A stretch of 64,000 bases of DNA from Cellvibrionaceae bacterium 1162T.S.0a.05 (GCA_000964245.1 LANB01000001.1:1219501-1283500); one strand, 5' to 3'. Numbered from the stretch's first letter, positions 8,311 to 18,300 are shown. A program made the numbers and translations. The notes: a model not told the origin generated them from the sequence alone.

Positions 8311-11300
8311 ATGAAAGCATTCACTGATATTTTTATTCGTCGTCCTGTACTGGCCATTGTTGTCAACCTGATTATCATCATCGCGGGTTTGCAAGCGATC
8401 AATTCCGTGACCGTGCGGCAGTTTCCCCGTAACGACAATGCCGTTATCAGCGTGACCACGGCTTATATCGGCGCCGATGCGCGACTGGTGCGCGGCTTTA
8501 TCACAACGCCACTCGAACGTGCTATTTCCGGTGCGGACGGCATCGACTACATCAGCTCGGAAAGTAAACAAGGCATTTCCACAATTAATGTGCGTCTGGA
8601 ATTGGACTACGACGCAATTCGAGCGCTTTCGGAAATCACTTCCAAAGTCAATCAGGTTCGCGGCGATTTACCACCGGAAGCCGAAGTGCCCATTATCAAT
8701 GTGCAATCTGCAGACAGCGCTATCGCTGCAGCCTATTTGAGTTTTGACTCCGATATTCTCGAACAAAATCAGATTACCGATTATCTCGTTCGTGTTGTGC
8801 AACCCAGGCTCTCCGCAATTGAAGGCGTCCAACGCGCCGAAATATTAGGCGCGCGCACCTATGCTTTGCGTGTTTGGCTCAAACCCGATCGCATGGCCGC
8901 TTACAACATTACCCCCATACAAGTACGTCAGGCACTCACCACCAATAATTATTTGGCCGCACTCGGCAGCACCAAAGGCAGCTATGTTCAAGTCAACCTG
9001 AGTGCGAATACCGATCTCAATAGCGTTGAAGAATTTAAAAACCTCGTGGTACGTGCAGAAGGCGATACGCTTATTCGGCTAAGCGATGTTGCCGACGTCG
9101 TTCTGGGCTCAGAGAGTTACGACACGCTCGTTAATTACACCGGCAAAACGGCCACTTTTATGGGCGTCTTTGCCATGCCCAATGCCAACACCCTCGACGT
9201 TATGAAACTGGTGCGTGCTGAACTCGAAGCGATCAAATCCGGTCTGCCTACGGGTTTGAATGCGATGATAGGGTACGATTCAACAGAATATATTGAGGAA
9301 TCAATTACCGAAGTCATCAGCACTTTGTCGGAAACGCTGTTGATTGTGGTGATCATTATTTTCCTGTTTCTGGGATCTGTACGCTCGGTCATTATTCCGG
9401 TCATGGCTATTCCACTGTCGCTGATTGGCGCCGTGTTTTTAATGCAAGTGTTTGGTTTCAGCCTCAACTTGTTAACCTTACTGGCGATTGTTTTATCGGT
9501 GGGGCTCGTCGTCGACGATGCGATTGTGGTGGTGGAGAATGTCGAACGCCATATCAATGAAGGCAAGTCACCCGTCGATGCAGCACTCCTCGGTGCCCGC
9601 GAATTAATTGGGCCGGTGATCGCAATGACCGTCACCCTGGTTGCGGTGTACTTACCCATCGGTGTGCAAGGTGGTTTAACAGGCACACTATTTCGCGAAT
9701 TTGCCTTTACACTCGCCGGCGCTGTGACCATTTCAGGCATCGTTGCCCTGACACTCTCCCCGATGATGGCTTCAAAAATGCTCAAACCAGGCATCGAAAA
9801 TGAAGGCTTTGCACATACCGTATCAGTGATTTTTAATCGGGTTCGCCTTCGCTATCTGCGCCTGTTGGATCAATCACTAAAAATGCGGGGCGCAGTGTAT
9901 CTTGTGTGGATTGCGCTCGGTGTTCTGTCCCTGTTTATGTTCCAAATGTCGATGAAAGAACTCGCACCGACAGAAGACCAGGGTTTTGTTTTTATCATGA
10001 ATGAAGGCGCATCCAATTCGACCATTGAACAGTCAAACATTTATGCCAAGGCTGTGAATGAGAATTTAATGGCCGTTCCGGAAAGTCGCTTCACATTTCA
10101 AATCACTTTTCCCGACGGCGGTTTCGGCGGTGTTTCCCTGGAACCCTGGGGAAAGCGCGACCGCAGTGTCTTTGAAATTTTACCCGAACTTGGTAATAAC
10201 CTGGCGCAAATTGGCGGTGTGAACACTTTTGCAATTGCCCCTCCATCACTGCCCGGTGGCGGCAACTTTCCTCTGGAAGTGGTGATCGCATCCACCGCTG
10301 AAAGTTCGGAAATTCTAAAATTTGTAGAACAACTGCAACAAAAAGCCATGGCCAGTGGTTTATTTGCTTTCCCGCCACAAATCGATACCAAAATCGATGT
10401 TCCGCAAGCAGAACTGGTCATTGATCACGACAAAGTCGCCGCGCTCGGATTAAACCTGCAACAAGTCGGCGCGGATGTCGGCACAATGCTCGGCGGCGCT
10501 TACGTTAATCGCTTTAATATCAGTGGGCGCAGCTACCGTGTTATCCCTCAAATGGTTCGTTCGGAACGATTAACGACAGAACAACTCGAAAATATTTATA
10601 TCACTGGCCCTAATGGCCAGACCATTCCACTCAGTACAGTCGCCGAAATTCAACACAGTACAGTGCCCCGCTCCTTAAACCGCTTTCAGCAATTGAACGC
10701 AGTAAAAATCAGCGGTGCCCCGACACAGTCGCTTGACGCAGCCTTAAAGTTTCTCGAAGAGGAAGCTGCAGCGATTTTACCGAGTGACTACATGCTTGAT
10801 TACACGGGAGAATCGCGACAACTTCGACGCGAAGGCAATAAATTTTTACCGGCCTTCATTATGGCTCTGGTATTAATTTTTCTCGTCCTCGCTGCGCAAT
10901 TTAATAGTTTCCGGGATCCCATTGTGATTCTCGCGGGCTCGGTACCACTTGCCATGTTCGGCGCGATGATATTTACCTTTTTGAAATTCCCAAACCCACA
11001 AATGCCTTTTTGGACCGACAGCTTCACAACGACATTAAACATTTATTCTCAAGTCGGCCTCGTTACCCTTATTGGTTTGGTTGCCAAAAACGGCATACTG
11101 CTCGTGGAGTTTGCCAATAAATTGCAGGAAAAAGGCTTAACGAAACTGGCAGCGATACGTGAATCCGCATCGACCCGATTGCGCCCTATATTAATGACCA
11201 CGGCTGCAACGGTTGCGGGACACTTTCCTTTGATACTGGTTAGCGGTGCTGGAGCAGAAGCGCGAAATTCGATTGGCCTGGTACTTGTCGGCGGTATGGC

Positions 11301-11415
11301 CATCGGCACATTGTTTACCCTGTTTGTTGTCCCTTCTATCTACATGCTGTTTGCAAAGAACCTGAACGGCGTGCATGAAGAGCTCGTCGAAGAGAGTAAC
11401 GCAGCGCTGGCATAA
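8311..11415 (+). CDS. RND multidrug efflux pump, inner-membrane permease (HAE1-type)
   Basis: A 1034-residue AcrB/MdtB-type proton-driven pump. Residues 1-30 contain TM1 (FIRRPVLAIVVNLIIIIAG). Hallmarks include GLVVDDAIVVVENVERH in TM4, with the adjacent Asp pair of the proton relay, and LIGLVAKNGILLVEFAN in TM10. Two large porter-domain loops show the internal duplication. With the adaptor upstream it forms a two-gene operon closed by a strong terminator. No outer-membrane factor is adjacent, so it probably uses a shared TolC. The substrate cannot be deduced. The sequence groups by eye with efflux permeases of the MdtB/MuxB/TriC kind. Confidence 0.94.
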   Translation: MKAFTDIFIRRPVLAIVVNLIIIIAGLQAINSVTVRQFPRNDNAVISVTTAYIGADARLVRGFITTPLERAISGADGIDYISSESKQGISTINVRLELDYDAIRALSEITSKVNQVRGDLPPEAEVPIINVQSADSAIAAAYLSFDSDILEQNQITDYLVRVVQPRLSAIEGVQRAEILGARTYALRVWLKPDRMAAYNITPIQVRQALTTNNYLAALGSTKGSYVQVNLSANTDLNSVEEFKNLVVRAEGDTLIRLSDVADVVLGSESYDTLVNYTGKTATFMGVFAMPNANTLDVMKLVRAELEAIKSGLPTGLNAMIGYDSTEYIEESITEVISTLSETLLIVVIIIFLFLGSVRSVIIPVMAIPLSLIGAVFLMQVFGFSLNLLTLLAIVLSVGLVVDDAIVVVENVERHINEGKSPVDAALLGARELIGPVIAMTVTLVAVYLPIGVQGGLTGTLFREFAFTLAGAVTISGIVALTLSPMMASKMLKPGIENEGFAHTVSVIFNRVRLRYLRLLDQSLKMRGAVYLVWIALGVLSLFMFQMSMKELAPTEDQGFVFIMNEGASNSTIEQSNIYAKAVNENLMAVPESRFTFQITFPDGGFGGVSLEPWGKRDRSVFEILPELGNNLAQIGGVNTFAIAPPSLPGGGNFPLEVVIASTAESSEILKFVEQLQQKAMASGLFAFPPQIDTKIDVPQAELVIDHDKVAALGLNLQQVGADVGTMLGGAYVNRFNISGRSYRVIPQMVRSERLTTEQLENIYITGPNGQTIPLSTVAEIQHSTVPRSLNRFQQLNAVKISGAPTQSLDAALKFLEEEAAAILPSDYMLDYTGESRQLRREGNKFLPAFIMALVLIFLVLAAQFNSFRDPIVILAGSVPLAMFGAMIFTFLKFPNPQMPFWTDSFTTTLNIYSQVGLVTLIGLVAKNGILLVEFANKLQEKGLTKLAAIRESASTRLRPILMTTAATVAGHFPLILVSGAGAEARNSIGLVLVGGMAIGTLFTLFVVPSIYMLFAKNLNGVHEELVEESNAALA

Positions 11416-11445
11416 AGGCTGGCTTTAGAAATCGCGTATAGAGAC

Positions 11446-11475
11446 AAAAAAGCCCGGCACATGGCCGGGCTTTTT
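11446..11475. terminator. Bidirectional rho-independent terminator between RND operon and hppA
   Basis: Perfect 8-bp stem AGCCCGGC (11451-11458) with GCCGGGCT (11464-11471) around a 5-nt loop, flanked by an A-run on the left and a T-run on the right. It can therefore serve both the rightward efflux operon and leftward hppA. Confidence 0.9.
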
Positions 11476-11511
11476 ACATAGCTTTTTTGCATTGCTTCAT
11501 TGGCAACAGGA

Positions 11512-13533
11512 TTAACCAAGCAAGGGCGCAATAACCAAACTGACAATCGCCATCACATTAATCAAAATATTCATCGCCGGGCCAGAGGTATCCTTGAAGG
11601 GATCACCCACAGTATCACCGACAACGGCTGCCGCATGCACGGCGGAACCCTTACCGCCAAAGTTGCCCTTTTCAACAAACTTTTTGGCGTTGTCCCAGGC
11701 ACCACCCGCATTGGCCATCATCAAGGCCATCAAGACACAGCACACCAGTGCGCCACCGAGCATACCGCCGAGGGCTTCCGCACCGAGTGCAAAACCGACT
11801 ACCACCGGTGATGCAACGGCCAGTACACCTGGCAAAATCATGCGGCGCAATGCTGCGCGTGTTGCAATGTCCACGCACTTGGCGGTATCGGGCTTGGCTT
11901 TCCCTTCGAGCAGACCCGGTATTTCCTTAAATTGTCGACGGATTTCCTTGATCATATCGAAGGCCGCATCGCCCACTGCGCGCATGGTAATCGCACTCAC
12001 CAGGAAGGGGAAAATACCACCGAGGAACATGCCCATCAGCACTTTGGGATTGTTGATTGCCAGGGTAAAACCTTCAATATTGTGGCTAACCGTCTCGATG
12101 TAAGCGCCAATAATGGCGAGTGCCGCCAAGCCTGCCGCACCAATGGCAAAACCTTTACCAATTGCCGCGGTGGTGTTACCCACCTCATCCAGGCCGTCGG
12201 TAATGGCTCGCGTTTCTTCACCAAGCCCCCCCATTTCGGCAATCCCACCGGCGTTGTCGGCAACCGGACCATAGGCGTCAATCGCCATGGTAATACCCAC
12301 TGTTGCCAACATACCCACAGCGCCAATACCCACACCGTAAACCCCCGCGCCCTCAGGCAGGAGGAAGGCAGAAATAAAGATGATGGCTGCAATACAGAGT
12401 ACAGGTATAACGACGGATTCCATGCCTGTTGCCAGACCGGCAATCATGACGGTCGCGGGCCCTGTTTCCCCGTCTTTGGCAATTTTCTGAACCGGTTTGC
12501 CGCCCGTGTAATACTCGGTAACCAAGCCGATGGTGATTCCGCCAACAGCACCCGAAATAACACAAAGCCAAACATTGATGTCGATACCCATTGAGCTCAG
12601 CACGAAGTATGCAACGGCCATAAAGATAACCGTGGCGCCGATGGTACCGACGCGCAGTGCCATATCAGGCGCTTTGGAAGACATGCTCTTCACAATCAGA
12701 ATGCCCGCAATGGAACACAGCAAACCAACCGAGGCCAAGGCAAGTGGTGCAAACATCAGCTGCCCTTTGTCGCCACCCAGAACCGCAACGGTTGCCAGAG
12801 ACATAGTGGAAGCAATCGCGATGGTCGCGATCATGGAGCCACAATAGGATTCGAAAATATCCGAGCCCATGCCGGCCACGTCACCCACGTTGTCACCCAC
12901 GTTATCTGCAATCACACCGGGGTTACGGGGGTCATCTTCGGGAATACCGGCTTCAACCTTACCCACCAGATCCGCGCCCACATCTGCACTTTTGGTGTAA
13001 ATACCGCCACCCACACGCGAGAACAGGGCAACCGAAGACGCCCCCATACCAAAACCATGAATGGCTTCAGCGTGTGCAGGATCAGCACCAAACAACAGGT
13101 AGAGCCCGCCCAAACCGAGCAAACCCATGGACGCCACGGTCAGCCCCATAATTGAGCCACCGTAAAACGCAACACTCAGTGCAGCGGCAGAACCTTTCGT
13201 GCTCGCGGCAACGGTGGTTCTCACATTCGCTTTTGTTGCAGAGAACATACCCACGTAGCCCGCAAAGGCGGAACAGATAGCACCAACAATGAACGCAACT
13301 GGCGTATGCCAGGACTTAAAGCCGATAAACAGCAATACAGTAATAATGGCAACAAAGATAAAAAGAATGGAATACTCACGACGCATAAATACCATCGCGC
13401 CGGTATGAATTTCTTTCGCAATTTCCTCTACAAGGCCTTCGCCTGCAGGATAACGTGAAATGACGAGATAGATTACAAAGGCCACCACCAGGCCCAAGAC
13501 ACCCAGAATGGGCGGTATCAACAACTGGTCCAT
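11512..13533 (-). CDS. hppA: Membrane-bound ion-translocating pyrophosphatase
   Basis: A 673-residue integral-membrane PPase with about 16 TMs. I chose ATG 13533 ([10 protein letters not shown]) because a strong AGAGGGG sequence lies just upstream; the longer frame adds 29 hydrophilic residues. Signatures seen: [20 protein letters not shown] and [21 protein letters not shown], the substrate-binding acidic motifs, plus the C-terminal DNAKKFVE and [15 protein letters not shown]. At the K+-determining site the sequence is [10 protein letters not shown], with Ala where K+-independent enzymes carry Lys, so the K+-dependent subfamily is indicated. Whether it pumps H+ or Na+ cannot be decided. It is transcribed divergently from soluble ppa, so both PPi-hydrolysing routes sit together. 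Confidence 0.95.
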   Translation of the reverse strand: MDQLLIPPILGVLGLVVAFVIYLVISRYPAGEGLVEEIAKEIHTGAMVFMRREYSILFIFVAIITVLLFIGFKSWHTPVAFIVGAICSAFAGYVGMFSATKANVRTTVAASTKGSAAALSVAFYGGSIMGLTVASMGLLGLGGLYLLFGADPAHAEAIHGFGMGASSVALFSRVGGGIYTKSADVGADLVGKVEAGIPEDDPRNPGVIADNVGDNVGDVAGMGSDIFESYCGSMIATIAIASTMSLATVAVLGGDKGQLMFAPLALASVGLLCSIAGILIVKSMSSKAPDMALRVGTIGATVIFMAVAYFVLSSMGIDINVWLCVISGAVGGITIGLVTEYYTGGKPVQKIAKDGETGPATVMIAGLATGMESVVIPVLCIAAIIFISAFLLPEGAGVYGVGIGAVGMLATVGITMAIDAYGPVADNAGGIAEMGGLGEETRAITDGLDEVGNTTAAIGKGFAIGAAGLAALAIIGAYIETVSHNIEGFTLAINNPKVLMGMFLGGIFPFLVSAITMRAVGDAAFDMIKEIRRQFKEIPGLLEGKAKPDTAKCVDIATRAALRRMILPGVLAVASPVVVGFALGAEALGGMLGGALVCCVLMALMMANAGGAWDNAKKFVEKGNFGGKGSAVHAAAVVGDTVGDPFKDTSGPAMNILINVMAIVSLVIAPLLG

Positions 13534-13780
13534 AATACCCCTCTTGAATTTCGTTATATTTATTTCGGTTTGCGACAGGGTTACATCACGCCCGCTCGAT
13601 TCTACGGGCTTCAACTGCAATCAGCAATTGCCACACAACGAATCTCCAGCGCCGGGGCTTTAAACTTAAGTCGAAGATTGCCGATTTTGGCGCACACACG
13701 GGGGGAGATTCATATTTTCCTGTGTTAGAATCGCGCCCGCTTTAGGCCCCTCCAATTCAGAAGTATTCAGGAAATTATCA

Positions 13781-14329
13781 ATGAGTCTCCACCTTGTACC
13801 CACAGGCAAAAACGCGCCTGATGAAGTTAACGTTATTATTGAAATTCCCATGGGCGGTGAACCCATTAAATATGAAGTGGACAAGGACAGTGGTGCACTT
13901 TTCGTCGACCGAATTCTCGGCACCTCCATGCGCTACCCCTGCAATTACGGTTACATTCCGCACACACTGTGTGGCGATGGTGACCCCGCAGACGTCCTGG
14001 TTTTTATGAATCGTCAGCTGTTACCCGGCTCCGTTGTAAAGTGCCGCCCCATTGGCATGCTGAAAATGACCGACGAAAGCGGTGAAGACGCCAAGATACT
14101 CGCTGTGCCCGTGAGCAAAATCACCAGCTACTACGATGGCGTAGACAGTGCCGACGACCTGCCGGAAATCAAACTCAAGCAAATCGCCCACTTCTTTGAA
14201 CACTATAAAGATCTCGAAGAAGGAAAGTGGGTGAAAATTGAAGGTTGGGCTGGCCCCGAAGAAGCCAGAAAGGAAATTCTCGATTCTATTGAGACCTATA
14301 AAGCCGAGCCGGAAGCACCGCGCTTCTAG
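13781..14329 (+). CDS. ppa: Soluble inorganic pyrophosphatase, family I
   Basis: A 182-residue family I PPase. It has the signature [10 protein letters not shown], the substrate-binding [20 protein letters not shown] region at the N-terminus, and the [10 protein letters not shown] motif. It hydrolyses PPi to drive biosynthetic reactions in the cytoplasm. It diverges from hppA across a 247-bp intergenic region that must hold both promoters. The length is close to the usual 175 residues. Confidence 0.96.
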   Translation: MSLHLVPTGKNAPDEVNVIIEIPMGGEPIKYEVDKDSGALFVDRILGTSMRYPCNYGYIPHTLCGDGDPADVLVFMNRQLLPGSVVKCRPIGMLKMTDESGEDAKILAVPVSKITSYYDGVDSADDLPEIKLKQIAHFFEHYKDLEEGKWVKIEGWAGPEEARKEILDSIETYKAEPEAPRF

Positions 14330-14337
14330 CCTCTGGC

Positions 14338-15201
14338 TTATTGGTCCGCCAAACTGATACTGCTGGTATCGGGTGGCGGTGGCGCTGCGGGTTTTGGCGG
14401 CGCCAGATTACCCCCAGGCTCAGCAACCGATAGCGAGCTGGTATCCACCTCCACAGCCTTGCGCTGTTTCCGCTCCTCTGGCTTCAGAACATCCGCACCC
14501 GGCGGCTCTACCTCAAAATCGGCATCCACTGCTGGCAATGGAATATCCACGCGATATTCGCTTTCATCCAACAAATTACCCTCTGCTTCACGAACACTCA
14601 GCGCCGAGGTATCAATTTCAGCAACCGGAATTTGGTGCCGCGCTCCCGCAGGTAGCAGGTCGGCACCGGCTTCTGCGACGTCCAGATTGGGCACGGGGAA
14701 ATCCACAGGCTCCGGGCGAGGATCCGAAAATACCCCGGCGGAGGTGGTGAAACCATCATCATCATCCGCGACTTCTTCAACAGCAACCGTTGGCAACGGT
14801 GGAGGCGCATCTTTTTGCGTGCCCGGTGTTGATGACTGCGACGCTCCGGTTTGGCTATGCTGAGGCTCCTGCACACCAAATACCGCTTTGCCGACCGCTT
14901 TTGGCGCCGGCGCCGCTGCCGATGCCGATGCCGGTGGTTTTTCCGCTGGCGCTGCTGAAGAGGGCACATCCTTGAGTTTTAACTCAACGATGGCGCCCGC
15001 CTTTTTGATAACAGCGCGGTATTTATTGGCAGTATCAAGGTCCAGGTTTTTCTTAAGGACTGTCTCTTTACCACTGAAAAGCCCGAGTGCTTTGGCGGGC
15101 TCAATTTTAAATAACTGTGCGAGGTTGCGTACCGCGACATCCTTTGCTACCGACTTGGCTAGCTGCCCTTTAAAGACTAAATCGTAACGTTCGTCGCTCA
15201 T
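14338..15201 (-). CDS. Acidic, repeat-containing protein of unknown function
   Basis: A 287-residue protein. The N-terminal ~78 residues form a compact charged domain (YDLVFKGQL..., LAQLFKIEPAKALGLFSG, YRAVIKKAGAIVELKL) that I recognise as a module widespread in Pseudomonas-like hypothetical proteins but without a known role. The rest is Ala/Pro/Glu-rich and probably disordered. It holds at least three copies of a short motif of the form DTSxLSVxExxGNL (at about residues 197, 253 and 277, the last truncated to DTSSISLAD), with related AGADLL/GADVL segments between them. It has no signal peptide or membrane segment. It converges with ppa, 8 bp apart, and nothing links it functionally to its neighbours. 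Confidence 0.6.
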   Translation of the reverse strand: MSDERYDLVFKGQLAKSVAKDVAVRNLAQLFKIEPAKALGLFSGKETVLKKNLDLDTANKYRAVIKKAGAIVELKLKDVPSSAAPAEKPPASASAAAPAPKAVGKAVFGVQEPQHSQTGASQSSTPGTQKDAPPPLPTVAVEEVADDDDGFTTSAGVFSDPRPEPVDFPVPNLDVAEAGADLLPAGARHQIPVAEIDTSALSVREAEGNLLDESEYRVDIPLPAVDADFEVEPPGADVLKPEERKQRKAVEVDTSSLSVAEPGGNLAPPKPAAPPPPDTSSISLADQ

Positions 15202-15538
15202 TGTTGATTTTCCCTGGATCCTTCACACCTGGCTTTGCGTTTTAGGAGTAAGCGTAAATTAATCGAGCCCACCCGGCCAAAAAATTCACGCTTACTTTTT
15301 ACGAATATCCATAGTGTACTCTGCAATGCGAACTTGTCGAGCCAGAAAATGATATTTGTGGAATAAACAGAACACGTTTTAATGACTAAAGCGTTTGTCA
15401 CAAGGCTAAGTAGTGCTAAAGCATGGTGATTTTAAGAATAGTTCTTCCTTTTGCTGGAAAGTACAATAAATTTCACCATACTAATGCGAGAACGGTTTTA
15501 ATTGTTTTAACCAAGGATAGTAGTAAAGAAGGAAAGAT
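15202..15538. other. Intergenic region without recognisable gene
   Basis: AT-rich 337 bp between the start of the leftward acidic protein and the rightward 95-residue gene. It must carry both promoters, but I see no convincing -35/-10 pair, hairpin or repeat. The only short frame here (leftward, 15198-15401) lacks codon quality and a ribosome-binding site. Confidence 0.5.
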
Positions 15539-15826
15539 ATGATGAATGCATCTTCGATAGAGTTTGAATTTGATAACGATGAGCAGGTTCTCGAAATTGC
15601 GAATGAACACGCAAAGCCGGGTTCCACTACCGTAAAAATCAGGGCTGACATCCAGTTTTTACGCGATCGTATCAATAGAATGAAAGAATTCAACAAGCCT
15701 CATAAGGCAACGCTGGAAAATTACGAAAACATGTTAAAAGCGCGTGAAAATGTTTTAGCCTGGCTGGAACAAAAAGAAAAACTTCACGGAAAGCAAAAAG
15801 TCACAATACTCAGCAAGTCTGTTTAA
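15539..15826 (+). CDS. Small hypothetical protein, predicted helical
   Basis: A 95-residue protein with a good AAGAAGGAAAG ribosome-binding site at 15526-15536. After a short beta-like N-terminus (SSIEFEFDNDEQVLEIANE) it is charged and probably helical from residue ~35 to 85 (RDRINRMKEF, ENYENMLKARENVLAWLEQKEKL). No signal peptide, Cys or metal motif is visible. I do not recognise the family. Its stop codon overlaps the convergent HAD gene by 4 bp, so a shared 3' end is likely. Confidence 0.55.
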   Translation: MMNASSIEFEFDNDEQVLEIANEHAKPGSTTVKIRADIQFLRDRINRMKEFNKPHKATLENYENMLKARENVLAWLEQKEKLHGKQKVTILSKSV

Positions 15827-16497
15827 GCAATACCTAACAGCTCTAGAACCCGGGGCATGGCGTAGAAAACCTTTACAGCACGCCCCTCTTTCACCTCTCC
15901 AATAAATTGCTCGTGCCAATCTTCTCTATTGGCTGCGTACAGCAGCGTTTGCATACCTGCCGCTTGAGCCGCTTTGACACCACTCAATGAATCTTCCACT
16001 ACTTTGACAAATCGCGGTTCCACACCTGAGCATTCTGCCGCGTATAAAAATAAATCCGGAGAGGGCTTACCACTACGCACATCTTCGCGACTGAATTGTC
16101 GACCTTCAAAAAAATGCAGCAATCCGGTTCGCTCCAGGGAGTGTGCAATTTTTTTATGAGCACCATTACTGGCAACACAAAACGGTATACATTTTTCCTG
16201 TAACCGTTTTAAAACCAGTTCAATTCCCTCGACTGCTTGCAGTGATTCTGCAAATCCTTTTTGAGTTTCAGCTTCAAGCAAACGAATAAAACCAACATCG
16301 ATTTTTTTTGCTGGTGATGGAATATTTTCCTGTAGCCAGGCAAGGCAGTAGTCAAGTGTATGCCCTTTGAAATTTTGATAACACATTTTCGCGGACATAG
16401 TGACGCCGTAATCCTGTAAACATTGTGAAAAGATGTGTGCTGCCAGATTTTCACTGTCAACCAGCACGCCATCGCAATCAAAAATCACTAACATCAA
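15823..16497 (-). CDS. HAD-superfamily hydrolase, beta-phosphoglucomutase/YieH-like
   Basis: A 224-residue HAD subfamily IA phosphatase. It shows motif I FDCDGVLVDSE (nucleophile and acid Asp), a helical cap (residues ~18-85), motif II with CVASNGAHKKI, and motifs III/IV in GKPSPDLFLYAA and VVEDSLSGVKAAQAAGM. It hydrolyses a small phosphate ester; the substrate is unknown. Translation may start at 16497 or 16494 (MM). The gene begins inside the last 20 bp of the upstream M15 peptidase gene, so the two are coupled. Confidence 0.9.
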   Translation of the reverse strand: MMLVIFDCDGVLVDSENLAAHIFSQCLQDYGVTMSAKMCYQNFKGHTLDYCLAWLQENIPSPAKKIDVGFIRLLEAETQKGFAESLQAVEGIELVLKRLQEKCIPFCVASNGAHKKIAHSLERTGLLHFFEGRQFSREDVRSGKPSPDLFLYAAECSGVEPRFVKVVEDSLSGVKAAQAAGMQTLLYAANREDWHEQFIGEVKEGRAVKVFYAMPRVLELLGIA

Positions 16498-17167
16498 AAT
16501 ACCGTTTTGCGTAGTGTTGATAAATCCAATCCAGGTTTTCCAGGATGATTTTTTTTAAGGCAATATCACTCGACTGAATAAGTTCTTCGAGCTGAGGCAA
16601 ACTGAGTGCCTGCGAAAATTTTTCCGCAAGCGGTCTATAACTCAGGTGCCAGGCTTCGGGCGCCACACCAATGTCGTAAGTGTGTTGATAAGGCCGAAAA
16701 AACAACGAGTGCTCGTTGATAGTGGTATCCAGCCAACGCGCCAAACAAGCAAAGGCACCACCCTCTTGATATTCTTCAGGCACGAGTTGCGCCTGGTAGC
16801 CCCCTGCCACCACTTGTGCATCCACCACATCAACTTCCGAGCCCCAATGGTGCCGGGATAAACCGGGCAAGGCTGACCACCGCAGCATAGCTTGCAGGAG
16901 CGACAACTCATCAAACGTGCCGATATCCAATTTGCACCCCCTAGCATCCAACAGCGGGCGTTTGCCTGAGGCTTTTTCATTCCAGATAATTCGTTGCCGT
17001 TCGAAATTTCGGTATCCGCTGCACAAACCGAGAGACAGTCCGTCAGTTTCCGCTTGGGATTTCAACGCAATAAGCGCCGAAACAAGTTCCCTGTGAACAG
17101 GAACCTCAAGACCAGAGAAATCAATGAATTCACTATCTTGCCCGCAGGCATGCGCGAAAAGGATCAT
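16478..17167 (-). CDS. M15-family (VanY/LdcB-like) carboxypeptidase
   Basis: A 229-residue zinc peptidase of the LAS group. Zn and catalytic motifs are visible: SGYRNFERQ, then SRHHWGSEVDVVD (zinc His and Asp) and GVAPEAWHLSY (catalytic Glu and zinc His). M15B enzymes trim D-Ala from peptidoglycan stems. The N-terminus MILFAHACGQ is short and weakly hydrophobic, so export is uncertain from this start. It is followed by the HAD gene with a 20-bp overlap. Confidence 0.87.
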   Translation of the reverse strand: MILFAHACGQDSEFIDFSGLEVPVHRELVSALIALKSQAETDGLSLGLCSGYRNFERQRIIWNEKASGKRPLLDARGCKLDIGTFDELSLLQAMLRWSALPGLSRHHWGSEVDVVDAQVVAGGYQAQLVPEEYQEGGAFACLARWLDTTINEHSLFFRPYQHTYDIGVAPEAWHLSYRPLAEKFSQALSLPQLEELIQSSDIALKKIILENLDWIYQHYAKRYFDVSDF

Positions 17168-17372
17168 TATGGCGCCACTTTATGGTCGTAATGGGGTTGC
17201 TGGGTTCGCATTTTCATTGCGCTGTAAACGTAAGTCTGTATCATAGCTATTTGCTATATAAACAACCAGGCACAAAATTCTGGTTATCCTCTCCGCTTTA
17301 TCTGCCCTGATGGTTCACTACCAGAGAGGCAGTCGGTCAGAAAGAGCAAGGAAGCGGGGTTTAACATGGCAC

Positions 17373-17400
17373 AACAACAATAAATTGATTCTAATAATAA
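17373..17400 (+). promoter_or_regulatory. Possible Hfq/Crc-type A-rich target upstream of the TfoX-C gene
   Basis: AACAACAA at 17373-17380 and AATAATAA at 17393-17400 fit the AANAANAA motif recognised by Hfq/Crc in Pseudomonas. They lie 23-50 nt upstream of the ATG at 17423, just 5' of the ribosome-binding site CTGGGAG. Such A-rich runs occur by chance, so this is tentative and rests on the CrcZ-like RNA found at 24.5 kb. Confidence 0.3.
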
Positions 17401-17422
17401 CAATCCTGGGAGTTCGACCTCG

Positions 17423-17710
17423 ATGACCTCCAATAACAGTGAATTACTGGGCCTTAAAAATCTGGGTATGGCATCGGTAAATATCCTTCATGCCATCGGC
17501 GTAAACAGTTATGACGACCTCAATAAAATGGGTGCCGTCGAAGCGTATTTACGTATCAAAAACCGCGGAATTCATGTCTCTAAAGTCATGCTTTACGCCT
17601 TACAGGGCGCATTGATGGATGTGCACTGGAACGATTTACCGCCAGACCTGAAAAACCAATTGCTCGACGAAGTTGAGCAAGCAAACAACGCCGCCAGCTC
17701 CAGCGCTTGA
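17423..17710 (+). CDS. TfoX C-terminal-domain protein
   Basis: A 95-residue protein matching the TfoX/Sxy C-terminal domain: LKNLGMASVNILHAIGVNSYDDLNKMGAVEAYL (cut at residues 8-40) with the helix-hairpin-helix-like 'LGxxS...L...GI...DL...Ga' pattern, then the ALQGALMDVHWNDLP ending typical of the family. The N-terminal TfoX domain is absent, as in many stand-alone homologues, so a role in competence is not implied. The Rieske gene starts 1 bp after its stop, which indicates an operon. Confidence 0.85.
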   Translation: MTSNNSELLGLKNLGMASVNILHAIGVNSYDDLNKMGAVEAYLRIKNRGIHVSKVMLYALQGALMDVHWNDLPPDLKNQLLDEVEQANNAASSSA

Positions 17711-17711
17711 T

Positions 17712-18038
17712 ATGCCCGAATATAAACTCTGCGAGCTCGACGAGTTGCAAGACGGTGAGGCCAAGGGTTTTTATCACGAAAAAGGTGCCTTTTTCGCTGT
17801 CATTAAGGATGGCGAGGTTTACCTGTATCGCAATATCTGCCCGCACCTCGGAACTCCGCTAGAGTGGCAAGAGGATCAATTTCTCGATCCCGATGGCGCA
17901 CTTATTCAATGTGCTTCGCACGGCGCGCTGTTTGCGATTGAAACGGGTGAATGCCTCGCTGGCCCCTGTGCAGGCGATACACTGGTCAAAGCGGAATTCA
18001 AAATTAACGACAATGCACTGATGCTCGTTGCCAGTTAA
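17712..18038 (+). CDS. Rieske [2Fe-2S] protein
   Basis: A 108-residue single-domain Rieske protein. The two cluster-binding boxes are CPHLGTPLEW and CASHGALF (Cys-X-His and Cys-X2-His), followed by the Pro-containing GPCAGDTL loop. It resembles ferredoxins of dioxygenase or nitrite-reductase small-subunit type and should act as a cytoplasmic electron carrier; its partner is not encoded nearby. An in-frame ATG at 17673 would overlap the TfoX-C gene by 38 bp. I prefer 17712 because the domain begins there and the genes are then nearly contiguous. Confidence 0.9.
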   Translation: MPEYKLCELDELQDGEAKGFYHEKGAFFAVIKDGEVYLYRNICPHLGTPLEWQEDQFLDPDGALIQCASHGALFAIETGECLAGPCAGDTLVKAEFKINDNALMLVAS

Positions 18039-18300
18039 TGCCAAACTTTGCACATCACAGCATAAAAATCTGGCACGTCGACGCGACTTCTGGTAGCTTT
18101 GCCGCTTCCGTCCGGGGCGGGTTTTTCAGCCGCCAGGGCGCTCGATGAAGGCGTTAAAGCAGACGATCAAGCAGACTTTTAAAGAGACTTATTCGCTCTC
18201 TTTGCAAGAGCCCTTGAATTGCAGTTCGCAGCCCCCATCATTGTGTGCATTTTTTAAATGCATTAATTAACAGGAATGTGAGATAAGAGGCGAATTCACG

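Noticed and set aside
9135-9794. 219-residue minus-strand frame
   Set aside because: Lies wholly antisense to the RND pump; Ser/Thr/Ile-rich shadow composition.
11932-12594. 220-residue plus-strand frame
   Set aside because: Antisense to hppA, His/Asn-rich shadow of Gly/Ala membrane codons.
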